Shown here piece by piece: positions 49,601 to 61,100 of a DNA stretch of 64,000 bases (position 1 is its first letter; the number at the start of each line of letters is the position of its first letter). Origin of the DNA: Paragordius varius (Eukaryota > Nematomorpha). The position numbers were made by a program, and so were the translations under genes. The notes beneath the pieces were generated by a model, which was not told the origin of the DNA, made no database searches, and was given only the letters and a program-made list of their open reading frames with translations. The DNA lies in the NCBI GenBank assembly GCA_964247055.1, contig OZ176055.1, positions 6,758,001 to 6,822,000 on the forward strand, read 5' to 3'.

Positions 49601-50639
49601 GACCCTTGTTACTCAGATATGCCAAAAATTCAAACATTACCACTGATAAAACAGGTATCAATACATCTTTGATGAGTGATTTGGGCAATAAATGCAACAA
49701 CAATCCTGACGATTCTAATAGCGACAAGAGTGTGGATGATATCAAAAATCGCGGTAAGATAAAAAGGTTCCATATATTATATACTAGTTAACTAAAATAG
49801 ATCTTACATTTTTGTCTTGATTTAAACAGTTTATTTTTTTAAAAAAGGTGCTTTGGTTTTACATTTTTCGGTTATATATATTTAGGCTTAAATCAGATAA
49901 TTATGTTTTAGGGAACATTTTTAAACGGTATTTTTCGAAAAGAAAAAAAATCGTATTCGAAGGTCGCAAAAGTTCAATCTGTCAAGCTTTAATTAAGAAT
50001 GATGTTAGATCATGCATTGAACCTATTACAAAAAACCCAAAATCTTCCATAGATGATATTAAACATAAACAACGAAGCTGTCAAAGTTTTCGTATGAAAC
50101 CATCGCAATCCCGACAATCTACCGTAGTACGGTCCCCACTTTTGAAGGCAAGTGATAGTAGAGAGCAAACTGCTATAAAAACAACAAAGTTTGATCTGAT
50201 GAAAAAGGAATGTTTAACTAATCTTGTTACACCGGATTTAGAAAACGATAACTTAATCATACCCTCTGGTAAAAAGTATGAAACAAATACACGAGAAAGC
50301 ATGAGACGTAAAATTAGAAAACGTGAAAGTTCCACCCTTTACACCAACATAAAATCTAATCGTGCCTTAATCAACGAACGCAAGGCTATAAAAACTTTGG
50401 GTATAGTTTTAGGAGCTTTTTTAACGTGTTGGACACCGTATTTCCTCATATTTTTGATTCATCCTTTGTGTGGTTATTGTGTCCCAGTACGCCTATTTAT
50501 ATTTGTTACATGGTTAGGCTATCTAAATTCAGCTCTAAACCCAATTATCTATGCCATATACAACAAAAAATTTAGGGAAGCTTTTAAGCGCATACTAAAA
50601 GGCTTTATTCCACAATTCCATGTAACACAATATTTTTAA
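43679..50639 (+). CDS. Aminergic-type GPCR with giant second extracellular loop, 3 exons
   Basis: Exons 43679-43850, 46844-49753 and 49912-50639 join in phase to 1,269 residues. This is a class A (rhodopsin-like) plasma-membrane receptor. TM1 is GNLLVVISVLRY and TM2 SLALADLLIAVTVLPFAA. TM3 has Cys101 for the loop disulfide, Asp108 in MLDFISCQSS (the amine-binding aspartate D3.32) and a DRY motif changed to Glu125-Gln126-Tyr127. TM4 is followed by about 465 residues of Asn/Ser/Thr-rich loop with many N-glycosylation sequons, before NCLYLSKLSPQF and TM5 (about 638-660). Loop i3 is about 520 residues. TM6 carries FLTCWTPYFLIF and TM7 WLGYLNSALNPIIYAIYN. Usual amine receptors are 400-600 residues with loop 2 of 10-40. 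The ligand is unknown; a serotonin, dopamine or octopamine-like amine is plausible. The 3-kb first intron shows nothing coding. Confidence 0.9.
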
Positions 50640-51206
50640 TCATCCAATTAATTAATAATACTCATGTAATAAACACCGATTCAGATGTGTGTCATCCAGT
50701 TTGTTCTTACATATGGAGTGTCCATTTTAATGATTGCTTATTTCACACTATATGTAGTTGGTCAATTCGCAAAACAGTATATGAAAAAAAAAATAAAAAA
50801 AATGTTGATTAAACAATTTTTTCCATTCTTTACATTGATTTATATATTTTAGTTCAATATTTTGTTGTTTTTTTTATATACTTCTGCAGTGATTGTCCAA
50901 CTATAGTTTGAAATAAGCAACCATTTAAATATATACCGTAAGTTAATTTGAATTGAAAAAATCAATTTCATGTTTTAAATATTACATTATGTGTAATATT
51001 TCGAAACACATTTTTTTGTTAGTGTCGTGTTTTATAAATATACAGTCTCTTTTTATCCAAGGTTCATGACACCAAAAATGTGATATATTATTTATAAATG
51101 CTAACCTTATGTCTTTTGAAAATTTTTCAATGCAACTTCCAAACACTATTAGTATTAATATATGTATTTTATATGAGATCAAATAGATAAAATTTAATAA
51201 AAATTC

Positions 51207-51245
<39 letters not shown>

Positions 51246-52409
51246 TCAATGAATAATTTAGTGATATATATAAATTGATAATATGCTCATCATTAAATGA
51301 AAGTCATTTTGCCCGACTTGGAATTCAAACATACCTAGAATTTTTATAAATATAATATTTAACCTCAAACCGACATTCATGGATGAATTAGAATATTATC
51401 GCTTATTTTTGTTACACGAAACATATGATATCTATCGTCCAATAATTTATTATTAACCAAAGTTTTTTTGGCTTCAAAAAGATTGGTTTCGGTATCAGTG
51501 TTTTTACGAAAAGGTTGGATTCTGGTTTAGGAAAATGGTTTTGATTTAGATTTCATTTTTGTATAAATTTTTGTAAGAATGCTAAATAACAGTAATATAC
51601 ACATGAGCCACATTATGTGACTTTGGTTGTAAAATCTAATTTAATATTTTAATGAATTAATATTTTTAATTAACATTGCATTTAAAACATCAAAAACATG
51701 AATAATTATTTTTTAAAACTACGGTTCTGATACAAAAAACGTCTAGGAATTATTTGTTTTTCCACTACAAACAATTTTGTATGCTGGTGGGTCCATTTCC
51801 AGATTCCAATCCATATTCTGAACCAAAAATGCTAGAAATTTTTTGTATTTAGTTTTAACACTTCATTTTTGAAATTAAATATCTTAAAAAATAATATAAG
51901 TATAAGGCCAAATTACTAACATGCCTTCTATAGCTTTTTTATCAAAAAAATTTTTAATAAAGGTGAATTTGTAAAAAAAATTTTATATCAATCTTTTTAA
52001 CCGCTATTTTTGTTTTTTAAATTTTTAATCGCTCTAATGCAACGTTTATTATTGTTAGAAAATGCAAATAACAAATTTCGGGTTACATTTCTACCAACCA
52101 ACACTACTGATTAAAAAACCAGTTGTGACTTCAATGGTGTTTTGGAGCCACCTTAATTATAGGCTCGAAAAAAATAAAGTTTATTTAATGTAGGATAACA
52201 ATGTTTCATTCAAATTAAACTTTCAAAACAGAATAATTTACAAAATTAAGCTCTAGGATATAAAATAATCCCAAAATGTCATCGTGTACAAAAAATAAAA
52301 AGGCAATGGATTGTTAATGGATTAATTTTCTTAAAATTATTCATAATTGCATTTTTATGATATCAGTCGTTTCAATAGATTAAATTAACTTTTTTATTTT
52401 TATATAGAA
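50640..52409. other. Intergenic with old repeats
   Basis: Contains the family B copy near 50717, an (AT)n tract (about 51211-51239) and a stretch at about 51990-52290 with short matches to 33640-34030. No coding region is supported. Confidence 0.45.
50717..50932. mobile_element. TA-flanked MITE, family B copy 3
   Basis: Left arm CATTTTAATGATTGCTTATT, CACACTATATG; the right arm is the inverse (CAACTATAGTTTGAAATAAG, CAACCATTTAAAT). Ends are diverged, so the bounds are approximate. Confidence 0.6.
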
Positions 52410-54290
52410 CTAGCATAAATTCCGGGCTGATACGCAGCCCGAGTTCGGACTTGGGGGAGGCAGGTTTTTTGCCCTTATACACGTATAATCTCATAATTTT
52501 GTCGAAAAATAGCCTCAAAAACATATTGTTAAGCAAGTTTAAGGGTATAAAGGACCCAAGCAAACCAAATTTAACAATCTTAACAAAAATATTTATTCGG
52601 CATAGATCTTAATATAAAAAGATCATCTAGATCATGGATTCCATTTGTTCCTATATGTTCTTGGAAATATTGCTTCAAAACTAAAAAATTGTTTTATGGC
52701 GGCGCATTTTTCAAAGTGAAAAATTTTACTTAGCGACTCAAAATAATCCCCTTATACTAAAATATTTATTTTTTAAGGTATTGAACTCACATAGTCTCAT
52801 GGGTTTTTTGAAATTTGGCTCCAAAGGCATGCTGTATCGATATGGTGACGCAGTTATACGCGGCTAGCCCCCTAACCAGGGGCGAAACAAAAAAACATTC
52901 GATTAAAATTTTTGCCTTATGGGGTATTATCTGGAATCATAATTGATTCCATATGCTCTGGTGGGATATTCGAAAAAATTTCCTCGAAACGAAAAAATAC
53001 TTCTATGGTGGCGCATTTTTCAGAGCAAGTCCTAGCTAAGGGATATTTAATAAAACAACTCTACTTATTTATGTCAAGCCCCTAATGAATTCATATGACC
53101 TGATAATAAAATTTGCCTCCAAAGTCACGCTGTATCGATGTGGTGGCACAGTTGTAGGCGGGTGGCCCCCTACCCAGAGGCCAATATAAAAAAGACGTTC
53201 GATAAAAATTTTTGACTTTTTAGGCGAATACCTTAATAATCATTCATTCCATTTGTTCTAAATATTTTTTGGGAGAATGGCTTCAAAACTAAATAATAGT
53301 TCAACGATAATGCATTTTTTCGGCAAAAGGGCGAAATTAACAGCTTTTTTAAAACACCGCTCGACTTAAATTTTTTCCTTATTAGGGGTAATATTTCAGG
53401 TCCTTATTAAATTATGGCCAGATAATTTTTTGAAAAGTAACCCCTAAACAACGCTATTCCGATATGATGGCGTAATTTTAGGGGATAGCTCCCTACCCAG
53501 AGGCTGATACACAAAAAGTGCTTGATTAAAATTTTTGGCTTTTACGGATACCTGGAATTATAATTGATTCCATATGCTCTTTATGAAAAATTGTCTCAAA
53601 ACTGAAAAATGATTCTATGGTGGCGCATTTTTCAGGGCGTGAAGGGCCTAATTAACGACTAATTTTAAAAAACATACGACCTTTTTGCCTTGTTACGGGT
53701 AATATTTTCAGGACCTATTGAACTCATATGGCCTGATAGGTTTTCTGAAAATTAGCCACAAAGGCACTCTATTGCGATATGACGGGCCAGTTTTTAGCGG
53801 GTATCTGTTTACCCAACAGCCAATATAAAAAAACACACGACTTAAATTTTACCTTTTAGGGAATACCTGGAATCCTTATTAGATTTTTACGGTCTCATAC
53901 TTTGGGCAAAAATTAGATTAAAAAAATTATTTTATGTGGACTTGGATTTTTAGAAAAAAATGGCATTTTACGGGGGGAGGGGTAAAAAGAGGGCCTAAAT
54001 TAAAAAAGCGAGCCGACTATGTTCGGCGCAATGAAAACAGTAAAAAAATATTACATTTGAAACCGAATGGTCCAACAAGTTTCCCGGAAATCTCAAAGAC
54101 GCGATTTTTGTAAAAAAATCGTCTTTTACACGGGATGGGCTCGAACTGGGGGCCTAATTAAAAAAAGGGTGAAACTATAGGGGCATTCATTAATGATTAT
54201 ATTTTTTCAACATTCGAATTTGAATGGGTCTACCAGTTTTCCGGAAACAGATCACAAAGCCAGACTTTTCCATTTTTATAAATATATCGA
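52410..54290 (-). mobile_element. Non-autonomous Helitron, 1.9 kb
   Basis: On the minus strand the 5' end is TCGATATATTTATAAAAATG after A (54290). The 3' end is a 6-bp stem hairpin (GGGCTG, loop CGTAT, CAGCCC), 10 nt, then CTAG at 52413-52410 followed by T. The interior has about five diverged 280-bp units, each with GTGGCGCATTTTTCAG-type and AAAAGGCAAAAATT-type strings. No Rep/helicase frame. Confidence 0.75.
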
Positions 54291-54369
54291 TTTCCATATT
54301 TTAATTCAATTTCTAAATTTTTAACACTGCGTCCGGAGTTATAAAAGATATCTTGATAATATATGTATA

Positions 54370-54404
<35 letters not shown>

Positions 54405-54657
54405 ATGACAAAATATAGTGCTTTAGTACTTGAGAGTGTTATAAGAAATAACTTTGTAGTAACTGCTCCATATCAGAAAATGGCAAAATTTGAGCAATTT
54501 GCTCGACAAATTTTTGGTGGAAGCTAAATGCTTTATTAGAGAAAATTTCATTAAATATCTGTTATTATATTATAAAAAACAAAATAATATTTTAAAAATT
54601 TCAATTTTTAGATGGGGGCTCCGTTAGTTTAAAATTTTTCCCTCTTCTAAAATGAGC
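54291..54657. other. Spacer with (AT)n tract
   Basis: AT dinucleotide run at about 54371-54401; no coding sequence seen. Confidence 0.45.
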
Positions 54658-55198
54658 TAGTGTTCCATTTATGGGGTATTTAAATACACCAGACTATATT
54701 TGAGTAGATAGTAGTGTAAACTTACTGAAAGAAACGCTCCCAATATAAATTTATGCTTTTATCCTATTAAAAATTATTATATAAATAAGCTGAAAAATCT
54801 AAATAAAATTTAGTTTTGAAAAAAAAAGTTATATCAAACTACTTCAACGCCACCTTTATTTTACAATAATATGGCAAAATATTGTGTTTATTTAATTTTT
54901 AAATTTAAATATAGCTATTATTGATAGAAGCAGAAAAAGTGGTTCATTATGTATTTATTTAAAAATTAACCAATGCACTCATGTTATATTGACTAAATTT
55001 TTACCTTTTGGCTTTATCTTAATGAGGAGTATCAAGTATTTTTGAATGATTTTTTTTATATTTTGGTTCATTAATGTGATACAAGACAAAATTTTGCCAT
55101 GGTTTTAATACTTTCCATATCTACTAAAGTTTTTCATTTTAAAAATGGGGTATTAAACTATCTAAATTTGAATCGAAGGACTGTAAAGTGTAAAAGTG
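54658..55198. mobile_element. TTAA-type MITE, family C copy 5
   Basis: Interior and right end match family C (CTACTTCAACGCCACCTTTA, AATTTGAATCGAAGGACT, right tip AAAAGTG). The left end is eroded and TTAA is not preserved. It ends 77 bp before the UBAP1-like start codon and may overlap that gene's promoter or 5' UTR. Confidence 0.6.
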
Positions 55199-55275
55199 CT
55201 AATACATTCAGTATATATTGTTTAACTTGAATGATATGACTTAACGATTGAATTGATATAACGTATGTTAAGTTT

Positions 55276-56463
55276 ATGGGAGACGACAAAAATATAGATA
55301 GCACGTCAGGCCTCATTATCAGTATTGATGATCAAAATATTAATAAATTTTTGCATAAATTGAATAATTTACTCTATAAAAATGCATTAGAAGCGGATAC
55401 TACGAATTCTTACACTTTTGATTTTGGGTATGAAAATTTTTGCCTTAATTATGTTACGAATGAGAAAAAAGAGAATGAAGGTAAACAGGTCGAAAATACA
55501 GCGCTAAAAAATTCTAATTCTTTTTCTTTACCCGAATTCACACATAATCACATTTCTACCAAAATGTCTCAACCTTCTGAAACGCAAGCAACTAATAATA
55601 TATATTTGAATTTTAATGAATTTGTACTTCAATCCACTAATCCATTTGATGACCTAGCGCTTAAAACGGTTAATGATATTGAAGAATTGAGAAAAATTAT
55701 TTGTCTCCCCGAATCCGATGTATCATCAACCGTCAATACTAATATCTCTATGGACACGTCCCACTCAATGGATAAAGATGCAAACAATCAATCAGAATTA
55801 GAATCAACTACAGATATTTTACCTGAAACAAATTCAGACATTCCTTCATCAAGTAGTACTACTACATATCGGAAAGAAAAACCAAATCCAGCACCAAAAC
55901 ATTCCCGATTAAATTTGGTTCAATTACTTTTAGATGATATAACATCCGATAAATCTATTCATAGCGATAAAGATGATAAACATTGCCAACAAAGAAGGGC
56001 ACATCACATACAAAATCATAAAAAACGGCATAAAAATTATAATGAGCTACACCTGGTAGGTGCTGAAAACAATTCGCATTCCACATCAACAAATAATTAT
56101 AATACAAATGGTCTAACAAAACGCTCGGAATTACTTGCGATGGGATTCGACTCAGCCTTAGTTGATGCCGCATTGGAACATTTTGGTCCAGAGGGGTTAG
56201 ATCTTAAAGGCTTTATAGATCACTTGTGTTCCGTTAGTTCACTGTATGAAAAAGATGATGCTTTTAGCTTAGGCGATTGTCAAAAAGCTTTATTCTTGAA
56301 TGAATTGGATGAAAATAAGGCTTTAGTATTTCTACAACACCTGCATAAACTTTTCCACTATGGGTTCCCTATCTTAGCCATTGAGCGGGCCTTACTCCTT
56401 TACGATAATGATTTTGAACGGTGCTTAGAACATTTATTGAATGAAAATCGACCAAGACGATGA
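55276..56463 (+). CDS. UBAP1: UBAP1-like ESCRT-I subunit with C-terminal triple UBA (SOUBA) domain
   Basis: Single exon, 395 residues (human UBAP1 about 500). UBAP1 joins ESCRT-I and binds ubiquitinated cargo on endosomes through a solenoid of overlapping UBA domains. Residues about 280-395 align with that domain: SELLAMGFDSALVDAALEHF (first UBA), SLGDCQKALFLNELDENKAL (second), LFHYGFPILAIERALLLYDN followed by ERCLEHLLNE (third). The first 280 residues are acidic and Ser/Thr/Asn-rich; the N-terminal UMA motif that docks onto ESCRT-I was not recognised. NPFDDL (near residue 122) and the His/Lys-rich run near 235-255 are the only notable N-terminal features. The ATG at 55276 is the first in frame. 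AATAAA strings follow near 56500 and 56569. Assignment rests on the C-terminus; another multi-UBA protein is possible but less likely. Confidence 0.78.
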   Translation: MGDDKNIDSTSGLIISIDDQNINKFLHKLNNLLYKNALEADTTNSYTFDFGYENFCLNYVTNEKKENEGKQVENTALKNSNSFSLPEFTHNHISTKMSQPSETQATNNIYLNFNEFVLQSTNPFDDLALKTVNDIEELRKIICLPESDVSSTVNTNISMDTSHSMDKDANNQSELESTTDILPETNSDIPSSSSTTTYRKEKPNPAPKHSRLNLVQLLLDDITSDKSIHSDKDDKHCQQRRAHHIQNHKKRHKNYNELHLVGAENNSHSTSTNNYNTNGLTKRSELLAMGFDSALVDAALEHFGPEGLDLKGFIDHLCSVSSLYEKDDAFSLGDCQKALFLNELDENKALVFLQHLHKLFHYGFPILAIERALLLYDNDFERCLEHLLNENRPRR

Positions 56464-56757
56464 TATCAAAAATTATATTTACTGAAGCTTATTTACTTTA
56501 TTTAATAAATGTATTTAAAATTTTTAACCATATTATGGGTCTATTTCATTAAATTGTATTCAATAAATCTTTATTAATATTTACATTAAAAACATCTTAT
56601 AAGCTTTAATATTGCTGTTGGACAAATTTTTTTGGCTATAATGCTTAAATTTTGATTTAATGTGGATTTATTTTTTTAAATATAGGCATTTAAATTTTCT
56701 GATTATTAATAGAATAAATGTATAGCAAACGATCATATAAGGAATTGATTGTGTTAG

Positions 56758-56803
<46 letters not shown>

Positions 56804-56804
56804 A
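56464..56804. repeat. 3' flank of UBAP1-like gene ending in (TA)n
   Basis: AT-rich 3' flank; the (TA)n tract runs from 56757 to 56800 and abuts the 3' end of the mini-Helitron. No gene. Confidence 0.6.
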
Positions 56805-56951
56805 CTAGCGTGAATCTCGTGCTGCTACGCAGCCCGAGGAAGTCCTTCGGACTTCTGGGGGGGAGGGGGTTCGAAGTTTGGATTTGAATAAGTCTACCGT
56901 TTTTCCTGTAGATCACAAAGCCAGCATTTTCTATTTTTATAAATACATAGA
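56805..56951 (-). mobile_element. Miniature Helitron, 147 bp
   Basis: Minus-strand element with 5' TCTATGTATTTATAAAAATA after A, and a 3' hairpin GCTGCGTAGCAGC then CTAG followed by T. Both ends match the 646-bp Helitron at 24340 and the flanking sequence is shared with that locus, so this appears to be an internally deleted version at an equivalent site. Confidence 0.8.
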
Positions 56952-56997
56952 TTACCATAAATAATGTTTTAATATCCATATATCTTTTAACATGCTA

Positions 56998-58308
56998 TAC
57001 CATTTCCCAGTCTAAATAAACGTTTTCCCAGTCAATCGAAACATTTTCCCAATCAATCGAAACGTTTCCCAGTCAATCGAAACATTTTCCCAGTCAATCG
57101 AAACGTTTTCCCAGTCAATCGAAACATTTTCCCAAAAAAAATTTTCCCAATCAATAAAAACGTTTTCCCAGTCAATAAAAACGGTTTTGTTTTTGATGTT
57201 AAATATCAAAACAAGAATATAAAAACAATTTTTAACCACTATTAGCGTAATAGGATATAATTTTTATAAAAACACAATTATTGAATGACAATTTTTCCAA
57301 GTATATTTCAGTGCACAATCATTAATGACTTATTCTTTAAATGTTATATTTTTGGAATTTGAGTTAAGATAATATTTTTTATTTTATCGATGGTTCGCAT
57401 TAATATATGTGGCTAACTTAAAAAATCTATAGTTACGGAGGAATTAATAAAATTTATAAAAATATACCATTTTTATCACAAAGGTTTAACACTTTATATT
57501 GGATCTTAAACATAAATTTTACGCTAATTTTATAATATATAACATGTGGTTGGGGGCCTAAGGCGACCTTCCAAATATCTTGAGCGGGCCGTAATAAATT
57601 TGGAAAACCATATGCAAAAATATGCCCACAAAATCTTAGCAATATTCATGTATCTTACGCAATCATTATAAATGAGTCGAATTAAAAAAAATTGTTATAT
57701 TGTGTTTGTATTTTACAGTCTTATAAAATTATGTGAATGCCCGTATATATATCGAATGGGGAACCGTGTGCTTTTTGAGTTAAAAATGCGGCCCGCGAAG
57801 GCATTTAGTTGGACACCCTTGTTTAGTAAAATCTCCTTTTTATTAATATTTATCAAAACATTTTTATTAAAAAAAAATTTCGTTAAGATATTTTTTCCGA
57901 TAGTATTTTTATCGACAAACCGGACATATTTAAAAACTATTGTGAAGCGTTCCGCAAATATTAATGCGAACTATCGCTAAAATAAATATTACTTTAGCTC
58001 AAATTCCAAAAATATAACATTTAAAGAATAAGTCATTAATGATTGTGCACTGAAATATACTTGGAAAAATTGTCATTCAATAATTGTGTTTTTATAAAAA
58101 TTATATCCTAAATTGTTTTTATATTCTTGTTTTGATATTTAACACCAAAAATTAAACCGTTTTTATTGATTGGGAAAATGTTTTTATTGACTGGGAAAAT
58201 GTTTCGATTGACTGGGAAAACGTTTCGATTGACTGGGAAAATGTTTCGATTGACTGGGAAAACGTTTCAATTGATTGGGAAAACGGTTATTTAGACTGGG
58301 AAATGGTA
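56998..58308. mobile_element. Long palindromic TACCATTT element, subfamily 3
   Basis: 1,311 bp, TACCATTTCCCAGTC to GACTGGGAAATGGTA. Each arm has seven or eight 21-bp units (CAGTCAATCGAAACGTTTTC type) and then about 150 bp of unique inverted sequence. TA duplication at 56996-56997 and 58309-58310. The related locus at about 24290-24340 lacks the element (…TATACATATG… in the inverse sense), which proves both the boundaries and the single TA in the empty site. Confidence 0.9.
57545..57826. mobile_element. hAT-like insertion in the loop of the palindrome
   Basis: The loop of the 1.3-kb palindrome holds GGCCTAAGGCGACCTTCC and GAGCGGGCCGTAATAAATTT on the left, and AAAATGCGGCCCGCGAAGGC followed by GTTGGACACCC on the right. 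This GC-rich style is that of animal hAT MITEs and is foreign to the palindrome arms. Ends not precisely determined. Confidence 0.45.
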
Positions 58309-58310
58309 TA

Positions 58311-59011
58311 TACATATGATAGATACTCCTTACTCAGCAGCTATCATCAAAGAAACGCCTGACTAAAATTTTTGCCTTTTAACAGGGAATACGTGGAATC
58401 TTTATAGAATTTTTACGGTTTCATACCTAGGGCGAAAAATCAATTTAAAAAATTATTATTGTGGACTTTGTTTTTTGAAAAAAATGGCATTTTACGGGGG
58501 GAGTGGGTAAAAAGAGGGCCTAAATCAAAAAAGTGACTCGACTATGTTCGGCGCAATCGAAAATAAGTAAACAAAAATCATATTTGAAATTGAATGGTCC
58601 AACACGTTCTCCGGAAGATTGTCTCAAAAACACGATTTTTGTGGATGTTTTTTGAAAAAAATGGCATTTTACGGGGGGAGCGGGTAAAAAGAGGGCCTAA
58701 ATCAAAAAAGTGACTCGACTATGTTCGGCGCAATCGAAAATAAAAAATCATATTTGAAATTGAATGGTCCAATACGTTCTCCGGAAAATTGTCTCAAAGA
58801 CACGATTTTTGTGGACTTCTGTTTTCAAAAAAAACCCGTTTTTCATACGGGGTGGGCCCGAACTGGGGGCCTATTTCAAAAAAAGGGCGAAGCTATTGTC
58901 GGGGCATTCATTAATGATTATATTTTTTCGATATTTGGATTTGATTGGGTCTACCGGTTTTCCTGTACCAGATCACAAAGCCAGCATTTTCCATTTTTAT
59001 AAATATATAGA
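58311..59011 (-). mobile_element. Helitron-like composite, 5' part
   Basis: Minus-strand start TCTATATATTTATAAAAATG after A (59011), then TGCTGGCTTTGTGATCTGG. The segment around GGCATTTTACGGGGGGAG is present twice (58484 and 58663), a partial tandem duplication of about 180 bp. It continues into the linker split by the palindrome and ends with the mini-Helitron, mirroring 23290-24985. Confidence 0.65.
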
Positions 59012-60178
59012 TTTCACACTTTGGCATTAAAATCAATTAGTTATATTGAAATATATTAAGATTTAAAAAGTATGATTGTTTTTTATCAAAAGATATTTGT
59101 CCTTTTTTTACGTTTTTTTCGGTGTAATTTCAGTATTGTAATAATATAAAGGGGATCGTCTGAGCAAAAAAATGGTTTTAATACCTCTCCAATTACAATG
59201 AGCGAAAAATAATTTTAAATTTTCTCTCTTTGTTACAAATTCAAATTTAGAAGATTTTATTGGTAGCTTTTTATTATGACCTATATGCAGATTCGTTAAT
59301 CGATGTTTGTGCTAGCCGATTCGTCAATGTTTAAATATTATACGTTATCAGATTAAAATCCACAAAGGATTGTATAGAGCTCCACCCTTCGTAAAATACA
59401 CCATCAAAAAAATCTAATAAATCTATAAAAAACTAAGGAGACCATATGGATGAATATATAATTTTAGCGACTTCCAATTTAATAACAATTATAGTTAAGT
59501 TTTTTTTAAATAACCCGCTGAGTGTTCTATCCACTGTAAAATATACCACATACAAATTACGTGGCATCGAAACAAATTTTTGCCCTAGTTATAAGGCCGG
59601 ATTCGACAATAGCTATACGATTTCTAATAATTCATCGCTTCTGGGGAGGGCTTCACCCTATGTCTCAAATGCGTCATTCATATCAAATTTAATACTGTAA
59701 AATCAATGGGGTACACGTCGTATGTAGAAACAAGCTCTGGTTAAGTCCTTCTTTTGAATTATTTTCTAGGCTATCGACTTCTGAATAAAGCCAGCATATA
59801 TTGGCCTTAAAGAATTTTGCCGATTATGATATCAAACGAATTCCATAACTATTTTCCGAATAAGGGATAAATATTAGTTAATCATTTTTTCTTAATTAAC
59901 GCCTGGGTAGGCCATTTTATAAATAGGCAATCACACAAAAATAATTAGAATTTAAAATATCTTAAAAAACCTATGATATCATATGGATCCTTTCGTAGTT
60001 TTTATTCGTACAAAGAAATATATCCTAGCGCTTTCTTAGTGTATGGTTAGGGCCCTTAGTGCGAAACTCTCCATAAAAAATCCGTGTAGATTAAAAATGA
60101 AAAAAGCTTTAAAACACTTATTCCCCTTTAGGTATTTAATTAAGAGCGATTTTAAATTTGAGTCAAAAAGTATTTAAG
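59012..60178. other. Intergenic, no gene supported
   Basis: An 84-codon open frame at 59446-59700 has no recognisable motif and atypical composition. No simple repeats of note. Confidence 0.4.
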
Positions 60179-61100
60179 CAGGGCTTGGAACCGGAACCGC
60201 ATGGAACCGGAACCCGGTTCCTAGGATTTTAACAAGAACCGGTTTCATTGGGATGGACCCAACCCGGCGGTTCCTCTTCCCCGGAAACCACCCAGATACC
60301 GATTCCAAAATTTCAGGAACCGCCCCGGCTCTATCTATTAATTTTTAGGAACCAACCCGGTTCCGGTTGCAACCGTTCAGGCACCAATCCGGTTCCACCC
60401 CCTTAATTACTTGTTCCCATATGAATTTTATGATAAAATATTTTATAATTTAAATGTGGTTTGATTGTACCACTACATATAAAATACTTCAAATTTCAAA
60501 CTTTAAAATAAGCGCCCAATATTATATTAGCGATACTCTCTCAATTTTGGGTGATTATGCTTTTCTAAAAAAACGAATAGTCATTCAAATTTATTTATAA
60601 TACATATGTTCGTATATATAGGTCCTTGAAAGGAGTTTTTTCAACCTTTATTTTATATAGAAAGACCAGAGAAGCAGTTTGACCAGTTGGGGCAATAATT
60701 TTCAAAATTAAATAAAGAATTTTTAGATGCCATACTTAGTTTAACATTCATTATATACCTTTGTACATATACATCTTCCTATTATATCTTTATAATTTGG
60801 TTCATTTATTATGCTACACTATATTTCTTTCACTATACATTTGGCAATTTATATAATTGTTAATATTTTGGTTATTATTATTATAATAATTTTGTAAGAA
60901 AATCAATTAATTAAAAGTCAGGAATCAAAAATGGAACTCTAAATGTTAAGAACCGGTTCCGGAACCGCTAAATTTTTAAAGAACCAACGGGGTTCCGGCG
61001 CTTGGTCGCGGTTCCGGTTCCATTTTTAAATTCTTAAGAACCAGTAGTCCCGGTTCCTCTTTCCTAGGAATCGACCCGGTTTCAATTCCACTTTTTTTGA
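60179..61100. mobile_element. GC-rich hAT-like element with GGAACCGG arrays
   Basis: The left end is CAGGGCTTGGAACCGGAACC, a hAT-style start. About 230 bp at the left and 140 bp at the right are dense in GGAACCGGTTCC-like palindromic words, separated by about 550 bp of AT-rich sequence. The right tip is eroded (GACCCGGTTTCAATTCCAC), so the end is approximate. No transposase. Confidence 0.55.

Noticed and set aside
56758-57239. Frames reading FIDWENVSIDWE and similar
   Set aside because: Translation of the 21-bp arm array of the palindromic element.
57463-57480. TACCATTTTTATC inside the loop of the 1.3-kb palindrome, a possible nested element start
   Set aside because: No matching AAATGGTA end nearby within the loop.
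59446-59700. 84-codon open frame
   Set aside because: No family likeness, no conserved neighbours, length expected by chance at this spacing.
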